Shown: positions 39,773-45,561 of the stretch, piece after piece
How positions within the stretch are numbered: the first letter of the stretch is position 1
Layout of the letters: the number at the start of each line of letters is the position of its first letter
Assembly (NCBI GenBank): GCA_963669155.1
Contig: OZ022586.1
Location: forward strand, 19,830,916 to 19,894,915
DNA from: Arbacia lixula
Lineage: Eukaryota; Echinodermata; Echinoidea; Arbacioida; Arbaciidae
Length of the DNA stretch: 64,000 nt
Direction: 5' to 3'
Notes under the pieces: model-generated
What the model saw: only the letters and a program-made list of their open reading frames with translations
What the model was told of the DNA's origin: nothing
The model's database searches: none
Translations under genes and position numbers: made by a program

Positions 39773-42700
39773 GGAGGGAGGGAGAGAGAGAGAAAGAGAG
39801 AGAGACATAGACTGATAGAGTGGGAGAAAGAAAGGAGGGGGAAGTGGTGAAAGAGAAAGAGAGAGAGAGAGAGAGACACGCACACACACACATAAAGGGG
39901 GAGAACGGGAAGAGAGCTGTGGAGGGGGGGGGGGGGGTGTAGTTAAGAGATTTTTACAACATAAATTATCCAATAAATAGATCCAGCTGATGTATTAGAC
40001 TCATCATTCTGGATTTCTTTTTTGGGAAAAGAGGAGACCTATAAGTTGCTAATGAGTACTAGGCTCTATTTTCAGTTTGAATGATAAATGTCCAACAGCC
40101 TTGAAACCAGGCTAAGAGGAGTATGGTCATGAATATGTACGTGTTAAAGGGTGCCGTGGTACTTCACATTGTTGAATCAAATAGGACTAAGAATAAAAAG
40201 AAGTATTAATTTGCTAATATTGTGTTGTGGTTACACGTTTACGTGAAATCAGATAATGCCGTAATCTTTTAATCCAGTCTCACTTTCTTCAAACTTAATC
40301 AAAATGTTTAAAAGATAAACGGTGGAGTGAATCTATCTTTTGCAGTGCTTTGGCATCAGGTAGATGAAAGGGGAAAATGTGATGAAGTCTTTACGGAGTG
40401 AGGGATTTTTCTTTTAGTTTTCTCAGTATGAATAATAGTATCTCTATACTGCTTTACAGTTTATGGATCATATTAGTTTGTAAATCAACGAAACTGTATT
40501 CAGTAATCCTTTGTATACCAGATAAACTGCAGTTCTGATGGATTTGTGTGTAGGCCTATTGCTTTCCTGTGCAAAAAATGCACCAATGAGAGTTAAAATG
40601 TTGATATAATCTGTTTCTAGTAAGTTCTTGTTTTTGTCTTATTTTTGTCTTTTGTTTACAGTTAGTCTCGTTACGGTTGCGGTCGCTCTTTTCGCTGCTA
40701 CCTGTTTGATGTTATTAGTCACCGTTATAATTCACTACAAAGTCTGCAGTCAGCGAAGGTAGGTTTCATGTTATCAGTGATGCATCAAGTGCTGTCACAA
40801 CATGCTCTACCAATTTGTTTTTAACACCCACCACAACCTCGGGTTATATTTTTTGTTTTTATTATATCTTTATATGTTTACAATGCCATACAACATGTAC
40901 AATCAAAACTACTCAAAATTGACACTCTCTTGACGAATCACATGAATTTGGATTTCTCTGTATATCATTGCATTTCTTCTTTGCTTTGATTTCTTCTTTG
41001 AATGTGTTCTGTTGCATAATGGGTTCCACTCCTGAAGACGGACTGTCTACTTCTCTACTCATCAGCTCTCCACTCCTTATGGTTTACAGTCCTTTTAAGG
41101 ACTACACTCATTTCGAAAGAATACTCTACTTTCAAATCTCCACTTTCTCGCCTGTCCAATTCACTTCCTATTCTTTGCACTTTTTCTCATCTCAGTCCTT
41201 CCAGGACTTTACACATGATGTACCGTAAAACTCATCCGTGATTGATCATACCACCATGCAAACCTTCAAACATCATCCGTCATGTCCGTGTTCCAATTGG
41301 TATAGTAATTCGAATTGAATTGAAAAAAAAAAAACAGTGATATTCTGTAACGCCAAATAGTTGCACTTGTTGTTTGATTATTCCATTAATCTTTTCAATC
41401 CATTTGTATTCCTCACAGTGCTAGTAATATAAAATGCCGAGGTATCTAGGTCATGCATTATAATCGTAGATGATGAATCATCAATATTTTATGATAAACA
41501 TTGACACATTAAGGACGCAAGTCAACGTATGGCGAACGCAGCTGCGTACAAAAATTGCCTGCTCACTCAACATCTTTACCTACAATAAATATGTTAATCA
41601 TTAACCGTGCCTTGCACTCGCTGGCATTCTTTAAAGGTCCCTTGTCATCAAAATGTATGTTGACTTCTGTTGATGCAATATAATATGTATATAACAAAAT
41701 CACTAACTGTTCAATGGAAATATGTGTCCTATATTTTAAGATACTTTTTCTATATTTTTTTTCTCAGCACTGATAAGCCTCGCCTCCAAAATATCCTCCA
41801 ACTCAAAATTCCCCCTGTGACATCATCAAAGGTAGAAATTACCAGGATGATAGACATAATTTATGCACAAACTAAACATTGCAATGACTCCCTACAAGTG
41901 CTTATAATAGCATCACATAGCTATCACATTCCTGACATAAGAAACGATTATTCCCACATGAAAGGTTGTTAGATGGTATTGTGCGAAGACATGTGATGCT
42001 CATGTAGGCAGGTGGAGGTAGTCATTGCAATGTTTAATTTGTGCATAAATCTTGCTTATTATCCTGCTAATTTCTACCTTTGATGATGTCACAGGGGAAT
42101 CTTGAGTTGGAGGATATTTTGGAGGCGGGGCTTATCAGTGCTGAGAAAAAATAAAGAAAAATTATTTTAAAATATAGGACACATATTTCCATTGAACAGT
42201 TAATGATTTTGTTATGTACATAAAAATTATGTTGCATCAACATGAGTCGACATACATTTTGATGACAGAGGACCCTTAAATGCATACCGATGTACACACA
42301 AAACACACTTGTCTAGGTTACTTATCGTATGCACACGCTGAAATGTACTCGACTTTTTGCTTACATAGAACAGGGATCCCTATAGAATAAGCGCGTTTGA
42401 TCATTTTGTTGTATGTGTAGCCTATACAAGCTCCTTCTCTGCCAGACTCCATACTGCCCTATGGGAACGGTGTGTATTACCAGTGCAAAAATGTCTCAAT
42501 GGTGCATTACGAATTAATCGACAGTGTATTCGATGGATGTATTATTAGGTTATGTATACACACAATATGGCTTCCTAGAGCGACTCTCTGCGAGGGGTAA
42601 AACAGCGGGCAAGGGCTTTATCTCGACTTTACATCCCTCCTCCGGAGGTATGAGGCAGCGAGGTTTGGTACCTGTGGGACTAAGAGAAAATTCAAGTAGC

Positions 42701-45561
42701 CTTAAAGGGGTTGTATCACATTTACAGATCAATAAATAAAGATGTATAAATGCAATGGAACTTGCAAGGACATACTGTTGAATACTTTCAGTGTCAGGCA
42801 AGCTACTGCTATATGGGATTATTGTGTATTTATAGTGATATAAGGATGCAAGTGCTGTTCGTGTTACATGTGTTATATTGTACATCATTTGCATATTTTT
42901 CAAGCATGACAAAGCTACAAGGTTGCAGCGAGAATGGTTGAGACTTGGTTTACTTAGAATCGTTTTTTTTTTAATGCAAATACAATTTGGAGTAAACAAT
43001 GATATGATCCACTAATTTTGACGTAATCATGGTACTTGTGTCTTATCTTATCACGAAGTTGGCCGGAAACCACCCTGTGTCTAGTGCTAGATATGTTTAC
43101 TGCAAATAACACACAAGTCGATTAGGTTGACCTATTTCATTGTGACTAGTTGTTATAGTCGTATGGGAGTTGTGGAGCAAGAGGATTTGTAAATACGTGA
43201 CATAATGAAACGGGAGCCGCCAATAATGAAATGAATATCTCACAGTATGATTGAACTGGTTCATATACGTTCATTTCTTAAACGGTCTTTTTGGTATGCA
43301 ACATGCAGTAAATATCTTTCATCATGATTATGTTAACCTGGTTCAAACCGGGAATAGGTGATATGTTTGAATTCCATTCTATGACCATAGTTAATTTGAT
43401 TTTTATGAACGCAAACTTATTCATTTGTTAATACATATATCCTCGATTTTGATTGTTTTAAAACGGAGAGGGTCGTAGGGGTGGGAAAGAGTGGGGGTGC
43501 AAAATAAATTTACTATAATTTATTCCTTGTATATTCCTGGACTGTCTTCAAGGCTGTTAGAACCTTTCTAATCCAGACTGGAAGATAGTTTCTAGTACTC
43601 ACAGGAATTTGCCTCTTATCTCGGTCCAGCCCACGCATTGATTACAATGCAGTTGAATATTTCAAATGTCAAACCGCCTTGAAGCCAAGCTAGTATATTG
43701 CACGTGATGAAGCTTCTAAAGCTCCTTCGCCCAATCTACTCAACGTGTATATTGTAATCTTGGCATAGTTCTTTCTTATCTGGCAAATATTAATGTATTA
43801 ACAGTTAGTCCGTGGCAATATTGTACATACAGAATCTCCCCTCGTGATGGTAATTTAAGCGCAGGCAATGTCTATAGTATTTGATTAGTGTTGGCACCGT
43901 ATCAAATAGTCAACCATTGTCTACATAAATGGATAGATGCATGTTACCAGTCATTGTGTTTGACTGGGTTAATTTCATATTGATTTACTGATAATGATGA
44001 AGTCCTTTTTTAAATCAACATTGCCATGATAATGTTCGACTGAGCATGCTTTTCTAGACATGGTCTGCGATGAAATTACTATCATAAACATGATGAGAGG
44101 CGATTCTCTATGTTCTAGGTAGCCACAAAAAAGTTCGATGAACTAGCTGTTTAGACTTGTCATATCCCACGATAATACAGAAATATGATATGACAACATG
44201 ACACACGGTGATAATAAGTGTATATAGGCCAGGGGAACTTTAACACGGGCAGGATACCAGCCTGGCTTTCAAGTTGTTAGGGGCTTTTAAAATCCAAATT
44301 ATTATTCAATATTGGAGTCTGGCTGAAGTTTTAACTGCATCGCTAAATATGATTATGGCGCAACTTGTATCCCAATTGGACTGGAACATGTACACTCCAA
44401 ACCTTGTACATGTACTTCGTTTTGTGCTCGTACACAGACTTTGTTCAATATGTTAACATGTCTACCATAGTTTTACTTTGTATATTCATCTGCCAGGTCC
44501 TCCTTGATAGTAGGTGTAAAACTGACGAGGCCGCTCCGAATAGATAAAACTATAAATAAATCATTCAAATTCGTGATTGGACCACATTGATGTCGTATTT
44601 AGGAAGACGAAACACCCAGTTGACATTTCTCCTCAACAAATCTACAATGATTTATTATCTCTTTCCTTTCTCCCTATCGTTTTGCTCTCTCCACAGGAAA
44701 AGCCATTATCCGTCCCACATCGTGTACCACGGGCCTTCCTACTACAACCGCGACGTCGAGCGCAGCCACGAGCGCGAGGGCTACATGACGCTCAACTTCG
44801 ACGGCAGCCGTGCGTCTTCGTCGGGCACAGCCACCGAGTTCCTCACGATGTCCGATCGCCACGACATGGCGTCCAAGAATGGTGATCGGATATCCCTGGG
44901 GACTTTCACGCGCAGCACGGGGTCGCTGACCGAGCAGCGACCACGCCTGCCCACCCGACGAGAAAGTCGGACGTTCCCCATCGTACGGGAGCTCAAGAAC
45001 CTACTTCATGCAGTACATATGCGAAGAATTCGCACGCTCAGCCAGCACCTTTCCGTCGCGGAGATCGAGATGTTACGTCATCAACTAAGCACGCGGTCGA
45101 CGGCCACTGCGACGCATCCCGATGTCTCGCACGACCGAACGATGTCCACCATTCTCCTCGACACCAGCGCGTCGACTATACGTCCGATGAGCGAAATCAG
45201 CGAACATTTTTATTATAGTCTGTTCCCCGACCCTAGCGGGGAAACAGGAGCGCGTAGCCCTGCGCAGAGGCGTCACGACGCGCGCACGCCGCTGGTGTCC
45301 GGTCGCCCATCCGGCCGCCCTGCACATACCTCGTCGCTCGCTCAAGGCGGATTGCTGGTCGACACCAGCGGGAGGACTGTCGGGCAGAGCCATGCCTCTT
45401 CTGCAGGGGAAGAAGCGACGCAATCGACGATAAATCCTTCAGAGGAAAGCAGCGGACCTATAGGTGACGTCACGTCGACGACTATCGCCGTCGGTGACAA
45501 CACGGAGATGGTTGACAATGAGATATACGAATCGTACACGGAAAATGAAGTGTCGTGCTAG
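2819..45561 (+). CDS. Single-pass MAM-domain transmembrane protein, 3' six exons (5' incomplete)
   Basis: Overall entry for a spliced gene; exons are listed separately. Joined in phase, they give about 534 residues. The order is one MAM domain (exons 1-3), an acidic, Pro/Gly-rich linker (exon 4), one transmembrane helix followed by basic residues (exon 5), and a 287-residue cytoplasmic tail (exon 6). MAM hallmarks are seen: CNFEKLELCPF, DELDWDLY, ARLATPP, FFYHMF, VWSRS, IIFEGVIG and LAIDDVDV. MAM domains act in extracellular adhesion and in receptor homophilic contacts. The tail shows no kinase or phosphatase domain, so this is not an ALK-type kinase or a MAM-type receptor phosphatase. Introns are 19.3, 11.9, 4.9, 1.1 and 3.9 kb. 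The first exon begins mid-codon (two bases finish a codon), so at least one exon, with the signal peptide, lies upstream of the window. Function is unknown. The gene structure is well supported; an adhesion or receptor role is inference. Confidence 0.88.
3000..3467. mobile_element. Foldback MITE, family D copy 1
   Basis: The ends are complementary: TTAAAGGGATAGTTCACCCTG on the left and CAGGGTGGACTATCCTTTTAA on the right. Inner arms also mirror each other, for example gaaggtgtgatgat...gtgacgtcacgtgcgag against cgtcggacgtgacgtcac...aaaccttcac. There is no coding capacity. Copies occur at 11261-11687 and, in part, at 55440-55620. Confidence 0.7.
3473..3545 (+). repeat. Short dispersed repeat, family G copy 1
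   Basis: A stretch of about 65 bases (ttctctgccaacgtccatat ... tgtatattaccagtgcaaaa) recurs at 35041-35105 and 42432-42500 with about 80% visual identity. No structure or coding signal was seen. Confidence 0.5.
3770..4416. mobile_element. Tc1/mariner-type foldback with Sleeping Beauty-like ends
   Basis: The left end cagttcacgccaaaagttta (from 3770, continuing catacacccatggaattca) is complementary to the right end at about 4378-4416. Both carry the AGTTTACATACACC core known from Tc1-family fish and Sleeping Beauty termini. A TA precedes the left end; the right-hand TA is mutated. Internal segments also mirror (gattgccaaacatcgtaaa against atgatgtttggcaagtatc). The 647 bp contain no transposase reading frame, so the element is non-autonomous. 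Confidence 0.7.
4529..4668. repeat. Foldback hairpin of about 140 bp
   Basis: The left arm ctatacacatagtttggtca (and gataggtagcaacatg) mirrors the right arm catgttgctacttattgaaa and ggccaaaccttgtgtattga. The arms are about 50 bases long with several mismatches. Confidence 0.55.
7687..8156 (+). repeat. 94-bp tandem satellite, five copies
   Basis: The phrase ctaacaccct recurs at 7687, 7781, 7875, 7969 and 8063, an exact 94-base period, and the array ends at 8156. Units differ at only a few positions. Each unit contains its own hairpin. For example, caccttccacgtctact at 7793-7809 pairs with agtagacgtgaaaggtg at 7845-7861 across a loop of about 35 bases. The period is not a multiple of three and no conserved protein frame exists. 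Confidence 0.92.
8177..8370. mobile_element. hAT-like MITE, family C copy 1, with 9-bp target duplication
   Basis: The element runs from TAGCTTGGGTTCCAGGCTG to GGCTGGGAACTAGGCTA and is flanked by identical CGTCATGAC at 8168-8176 and 8371-8379. Inner arms atttttaattcaaac and agtttggattagaaac are inverted. Other copies lie near 13226, 14034, 17129, 34524, 39945, 43536 and 44257. No coding capacity. Confidence 0.8.
9670..9822 (+). repeat. Dispersed repeat, family H copy 1
   Basis: A stretch of about 150 bases (tcaggactttacattaagcc ... catccgctatcgatgtgtg ... tatttccgaccgggacatag) recurs in direct orientation at 10300-10445. The two copies bracket a family A MITE. Confidence 0.6.
9908..10265. 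mobile_element. Foldback MITE, family A copy 1
   Basis: Shares acatcataaa, gatgtcaattt, agataattgattcagagcac, tttctgccagaag and attgttgtgttctgaattaa with copies at 47345-47725, 50245-50298 plus 53657-54150, and 55715-56055. The two halves mirror each other around the ttctgccagaag centre. The right end is truncated. No coding capacity. Confidence 0.65.
10300..10445 (+). repeat. Dispersed repeat, family H copy 2
   Basis: Direct repeat of 9670-9822, sharing tacattaagcca, acatccgctatcgatgtgtg, gattcatgtat and gtatttccgaac. Confidence 0.6.
10548..10672. repeat. Foldback hairpin of about 125 bp
   Basis: The left arm taggtattcaattattgtaa (with cttaccacca) is the complement of the right arm tggtaagttacaataattga (with agacctata). 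The 30-base arms are nearly perfect; the loop is about 65 bases. Confidence 0.7.
11261..11687. mobile_element. Foldback MITE, family D copy 2
   Basis: Resembles 3000-3467: gtgacgtcacttgcgag near the left, acggattttcgtcacacctt and aacttcagg-type sequence near the right. The ends are complementary (ttaaaagaaaagtcaaccct against aggttagacgttccctttaa). Confidence 0.65.
12801..13050 (+). repeat. Simple repeats (AT)n, (AG)n and G-rich tract
   Basis: Pure AT alternation lies at about 12801-12846 and 12950-12966, AG repeats from 12967 to 13007, then a G-rich run to about 13040. Minus-strand open frames here encode only Ser-Leu and Ile-Tyr runs and are artefacts. Confidence 0.9.
13226..13431. mobile_element. 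hAT-like MITE, family C copy 2
   Basis: Runs from TAGCCTGGCTTCCAGGCTG to AACAGCCTGAAATCAAGGAT with inverted inner arms and the shared middle ggtctggctgcagtagacta. No target duplication is obvious. Confidence 0.7.
13688..13906. mobile_element. MITE, family K copy 1
   Basis: Terminal inverted repeats of about 25 bases: TACTTTGACAAAAGGAAGCA (continuing agtgac) at 13688-13713 and the complement of GTTACTTGTTTCCTTTTGTC (agagta) at 13881-13906. A second copy is at 23095-23330. No coding capacity. Confidence 0.7.
14034..14260. mobile_element. hAT-like MITE, family C copy 3
   Basis: Contains tccaggctgttttgcacttt, the shared core gggtctggctgcagtaaacc and a right end taacgcctggtagacaggat. More diverged than copies 1 and 2. 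Confidence 0.6.
15386..15695 (+). repeat. Two-copy tandem duplication, period about 152 bp
   Basis: ctgaagggcgcccgcacagt at 15391 recurs as ctgaaggacgcccgcacagt at 15543. The rest of the unit also aligns (tattcttgtttact, aaaggatgtata, cagtttcctct, gtgtattgtgctgg). Confidence 0.7.
15963..16100. mobile_element. Foldback MITE, family F copy 1
   Basis: The left end agggccctgttttagaaa...gattgatcgtaac mirrors the right end ttacgatcgattcat...gtagctctttataagacat. Related sequence lies at 45826-45930 and, more loosely, 63488-63800. Confidence 0.5.
17129..17310. mobile_element. hAT-like MITE, family C copy 4
   Basis: Contains tcaggccgactttcaggctg, the core gggtttggctgcagtatact, gacaagtctgtgagttctag and actctatttcttcag. 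The right arm is rearranged near ccaggctagtg. Confidence 0.55.
18419..18560 (+). repeat. (TTC)n microsatellite
   Basis: Nearly pure TTC/CTT repeats of about 140 bases with a few CTC and GTC interruptions. Open frames over it encode poly-Phe, poly-Ser, poly-Glu or poly-Arg and are artefacts. Confidence 0.95.
19650..19765 (+). repeat. Degenerate minisatellite of about 20 bp
   Basis: Loose repeats of the type ccccaggacaataacccct (gagggacaaggctcccc, aggacaataacccctag, gtaatactcccctgg, cctcaggacaatcgcatg). Confidence 0.4.
20812..20880 (+). repeat. tRNA-derived SINE head
   Basis: An A-box-like TGGATGAATTGG at 20815-20826 and a perfect B box GGTTCGAATCC at 20855-20865 lie inside a T-arm-like stem (accccgg...cctggggt). 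The anticodon arm and acceptor stem do not fold well, so a SINE or pseudogene is preferred over a tRNA gene. Confidence 0.5.
21590..21900 (+). repeat. Degenerate minisatellite, unit about 40 bp
   Basis: Variants of 'attggtcttacaggacc' plus 'attcgttcaa' recur about seven times (21615, 21660, 21690, 21730, 21770, 21860 and so on) with much divergence. Two copies of atcctataagtacgtagta, 30 bases apart, follow at 21970-22018. Confidence 0.45.
22230..22486 (+). CDS. MAM gene exon 2: central MAM domain
   Basis: This 257-base exon follows a C-rich acceptor (cgaccccacag) and ends at AGG|GTAAGA. Two bases complete the glycine codon split with exon 1; 85 codons follow, ending in phase 0. It shows the MAM core in order: GHYARLATPP, a glycosylation sequon NTT, SRILTPPLEL, ELTFFYHMF, GTINVYGC, LVWSRSINLGNFWVKATVKL and SCDSPFR. 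The usual third MAM cysteine before the F-Y-M motif is replaced (AELTFFY). Two other cysteines, in VYGC and KLSC, occur further on and might form a different pair. The reading frame runs on past the donor to 22597, but that extension does not look like MAM. Confidence 0.9.
23095..23330. mobile_element. MITE, family K copy 2
   Basis: Ends actttgacaaaaggaaacaa (gtgac) and gttagttgcttccttttgtt (aaagtag) are complementary and match copy 1 at 13688-13906. Confidence 0.65.
23998..24040 (+). repeat. (AG)n microsatellite
   Basis: AG dinucleotide repeat with a few AT interruptions. A GC- and CpG-rich patch (about 24165-24235, with cggcgcggcgctgcacggcg) follows about 120 bases later. Confidence 0.85.
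24345..24760 (+). repeat. Three-copy diverged tandem repeat, period about 138 bp
   Basis: The phrases tcgatctggttggaagactg (24407), tcaatttgattgggagactg (24547) and tcgatctggttgacgtcgta (24681) mark three units. Each also has a 'gatacaaagctc'-like and 'gtcgagctaggtttaac'-like phrase. Confidence 0.65.
28586..28675 (-). repeat. tRNA-Ser/Leu-like SINE head, copy 1
   Basis: On the minus strand, cagcaccgacgctgttatgg is followed by an A-box-like TGGCTGAGATGTCTAA and a long variable arm. A B-box-like GGTTCGAAT comes next, with gtctgactac after it. The long variable arm suggests a class II (Ser/Leu) tRNA ancestor. Confidence 0.6.
28760..28850 (-). repeat. tRNA-Ser/Leu-like SINE head, copy 2
   Basis: Same organisation as the copy at 28586-28675 and same strand, about 85 bases further on. 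On the minus strand it reads cagcaccgacgcgattatgg ... gtcgagaggtctaaagcgcc ... ggctcgaatcctggtctgac. The match to copy 1 is high over the whole 90 bases. Confidence 0.6.
29128..29578. mobile_element. Foldback MITE, family B copy 1
   Basis: The left end tagaccattttcgttgtg mirrors the right end gtaaatggtctatag. Inner arms mirror too: ccaaagcttgtccgacgttt and gtagcaacaactaatagatt against tatattagttgttgctactc and acctcgtacaaactttgggg. Copies at about 31195, 38250 and 47160. Confidence 0.7.
29985..30257 (+). repeat. Two-copy direct repeat, period about 175 bp
   Basis: gtccctgcatttttataccc ... ttggtatgccattgtt ... ccccaaagcagtgcaaagct is repeated as gtccctgcattttcaccccc ... ttggtatgtcattgtt ... 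ccccaaagcagtacaaaact. Confidence 0.7.
30283..30500 (+). repeat. Tandem repeat, period 75-76 bp, about 2.8 copies
   Basis: tgaaatctacattg at 30291, tggaatctacattg at 30367 and tgaaatctacactg at 30442 mark the units. Each carries 'gccaatagtaatgagagggttaac'-like and 'ctcagtaccg'-like phrases. Single diverged units occur near 10500 and 11890. Confidence 0.7.
31195..31430. mobile_element. Foldback MITE, family B copy 2 (partial)
   Basis: Shares ttcaaacaatacgt, cttatccgaggtttgttcga, caatagattcg, ccacccactgaaatg and gtgaatacattatgga with copy 1; the right arm is missing. Confidence 0.6.
32768..33129. mobile_element. Large near-perfect foldback element (362 bp)
   Basis: The arms of about 175 bases are almost perfect complements, from taaagggcatat on the left to atatgcccttta on the right, meeting at a loop of a few bases (tcggcaga, about 32943-32950). 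Example: caaaatgttc at the left of the loop and gaacattttg at the right. No coding capacity. Confidence 0.85.
33150..33325. mobile_element. Foldback MITE directly after the 362-bp element
   Basis: The left part aagggccaccgtatatgata (cgatccgatcagtcgtgcgattctgc) mirrors the right part gcagaatcactgaaaaatca and tatcgtatcagtaccgcggc (cttt). The arms are imperfect; about 175 bp in total. Confidence 0.55.
33997..34330 (+). repeat. TTC-rich microsatellite before exon 3
   Basis: More than 300 bases of TTC/CTC/TCA repeats end about 75 bases before the exon 3 acceptor. Open frames across it (poly-Leu, Phe, Arg) are artefacts. Confidence 0.93.
34405..34486 (+). CDS. MAM gene exon 3: C-terminal MAM motif
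   Basis: This short 82-base exon lies after a CAG acceptor, about 70 bases beyond a long TTC-rich tract, and ends at A|GTGAGT. It starts in phase 0 and ends with one base. It encodes IIFEGVIGAKDSDLAIDDVDV, which matches the family's closing pattern (F-E-G-x-x-G then D-I-A-I-D-D). It then encodes TDRFNT, where the next exon supplies the second T of an N-T-T glycosylation sequon. MAM domains usually close with a cysteine shortly after the DD motif; none is visible here or in the next exon. Confidence 0.87.
34524..34723. mobile_element. hAT-like MITE, family C copy 5
   Basis: ccagcttcccaggctgtcgg and cggtctggagaccagacta form the ends. The inner arms acatttataatccaaa and tttggattaaaaatacc are inverted. 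Confidence 0.65.
35041..35105 (+). repeat. Short dispersed repeat, family G copy 2
   Basis: gctgccagactccgcactgc ... ggtgtatattaccagcgcaa matches copies at 3473 and 42432. Confidence 0.5.
35475..35715 (+). repeat. CT-rich tract with pure (CT)n core
   Basis: Pyrimidine-rich sequence contains a pure CT run at about 35662-35701, preceded by a short GT run. It lies in intron 3 and is complementary in type to the GA tract in intron 4. Confidence 0.92.
36399..36416 (+). repeat. Poly-G run of 18
   Basis: Eighteen consecutive G. Homopolymer length is prone to sequencing error. TA and TG dinucleotide repeats follow at about 36735-36810. Confidence 0.85.
37925..37966 (+). repeat. 15-bp CpG-rich tandem repeat (aacgcgcgtcctagt)
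   Basis: Two perfect units at 37925-37939 and 37940-37954 and a partial third. All are rich in ACGCG, in an otherwise CpG-poor intron. Confidence 0.8.
38250..38475. mobile_element. MITE, family B copy 3
   Basis: Shares ggttactaacgatgac, ccaaagcttgtccgaggttt, aatagcaacaactaatag and cgttaccacgcagttcgggg with the other family B copies. Confidence 0.6.
39420..39575 (+). CDS. MAM gene exon 4: extracellular juxtamembrane linker
   Basis: This 156-base exon follows a CAG acceptor (ttttctccccacag) and ends at C|GTGAGT. It has two leading bases, 51 codons and one trailing base, so it is symmetric (phase 1-1) and could be skipped without breaking the frame. The peptide is low in hydrophobic residues and rich in Pro, Gly, Asp and Thr (for example KPTKNPMDPRVSPPEGG and GKGSDDVDPDIA). 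That is typical of a flexible stalk between an extracellular domain and the membrane. No domain is recognised. A GA-rich simple repeat begins about 35 bases after the donor. Confidence 0.8.
39609..39940 (+). repeat. GA-rich tract with (GA)n runs and a poly-G run
   Basis: About 330 bases of almost pure purine, including GA runs at 39617-39656, 39712-39731 and 39738-39765, a CA run near 39885 and a G13 run at about 39925-39937. Minus-strand Ser-Leu open frames here are artefacts. Confidence 0.93.
39945..40115. mobile_element. hAT-like MITE, family C copy 6 (left end lost)
   Basis: The core gtattagactcatcattctg, ctaggctctattttcagttt, ataaatgtccaacagccttg and aaaccaggcta are seen. The left end is replaced by or lost in the GA/G-rich simple sequence. 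Confidence 0.55.
40662..40758 (+). CDS. MAM gene exon 5: transmembrane helix
   Basis: This 97-base exon lies between a pyrimidine-rich acceptor (cttttgtttacag) and an AAG|GTAGGT donor. It has two leading bases, 31 codons and two trailing bases. It encodes a clear hydrophobic span beginning SLVTVAVALFAATCLMLL and continuing VTVII. HYKVCSQR and the next exon's RKSH follow, a basic stop-transfer signal that predicts a cytoplasmic C terminus. Cysteines on both sides of the inner leaflet could be lipidated (inference). Confidence 0.85.
41631..42281. mobile_element. Foldback element of about 650 bp with arms of about 270 bp
   Basis: Left ttaaaggtcccttgtcatca (aaatgtatg) mirrors right catacattttgatgacagag (gacccttaa). 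Further inside, gcctcgcctccaaaatatcc and ccctgtgacatcatcaaagg mirror cctttgatgatgtcacaggg and ggatattttggaggcggggc. The centre of about 120 bases is unique. No coding capacity. Confidence 0.85.
42432..42500 (+). repeat. Short dispersed repeat, family G copy 3
   Basis: ttctctgccagactccatac ... ggtgtgtattaccagtgcaa matches copies at 3473 and 35041. Confidence 0.5.
43536..43692. mobile_element. hAT-like MITE, family C copy 7, with possible GTATATT target duplication
   Basis: The element runs from cctggactgtcttcaaggct to ccttgaagccaagcta with GTATATT on each side (43529-43535 and 43693-43699). The inner core is shortened relative to other copies. Confidence 0.6.
44257..44345. mobile_element. hAT-like MITE, family C copy 8 (left half only)
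   Basis: ccagcctggctttcaagttg ttaggggcttttaaaatccaaa ... ggagtctggctgaagt matches the left half of family C and then stops. Confidence 0.55.
44697..45561 (+). CDS. MAM gene exon 6 (terminal): 287-residue cytoplasmic tail
   Basis: The exon opens after the acceptor ctctctccacag, completes an arginine codon, then runs 287 codons to TAG at 45559-45561. The upstream extension of the open frame to 44587 is intronic. The tail begins KSHYPSHIVYHGPSYYN and is rich in Ser, Thr, Arg and His, so mostly disordered. One predicted helical stretch covers tail residues 93-133, including PIVRELKNLLHAVHMRRI and HLSVAEIEMLRHQL. Possible tyrosine motifs are YMTL (residues 29-32) and YYSL; both fit the YxxPhi sorting pattern. 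IYESY lies near the end. The C terminus NEVSC is not a standard PDZ ligand. The exon is strongly GC-rich compared with its surroundings. No known family is recognised. Confidence 0.88.

Larger units (their letters stand above)
39576..40661 (+). other. MAM gene intron 4 (1.1 kb)
   Basis: Starts with a GA-rich tract and a partial family C MITE; 40120-40661 is ordinary AT-rich intron with nothing further seen. Confidence 0.7.
40759..44696 (+). other. MAM gene intron 5 (3.9 kb)
   Basis: No coding exon was found. Holds the 650-bp foldback, repeat G3 and MITEs C7 and C8. Stretches 40780-41600, 42510-43520 and 43710-44250 show nothing I can name. Confidence 0.7.

Noticed and set aside
39429..39973. 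Minus-strand Ser/Leu frames of up to 172 codons
   Set aside because: Antisense of the GA tract and of MAM exon 4.
42550..42999. 149-codon minus-strand frame
   Set aside because: No recognisable motif or splice context; lies in an intron next to dispersed repeats.
44587..44696. Start of the terminal exon at the upstream ATG
   Set aside because: The ctctctccacag acceptor at 44696 restores phase with the transmembrane exon; the upstream part looks like intron.
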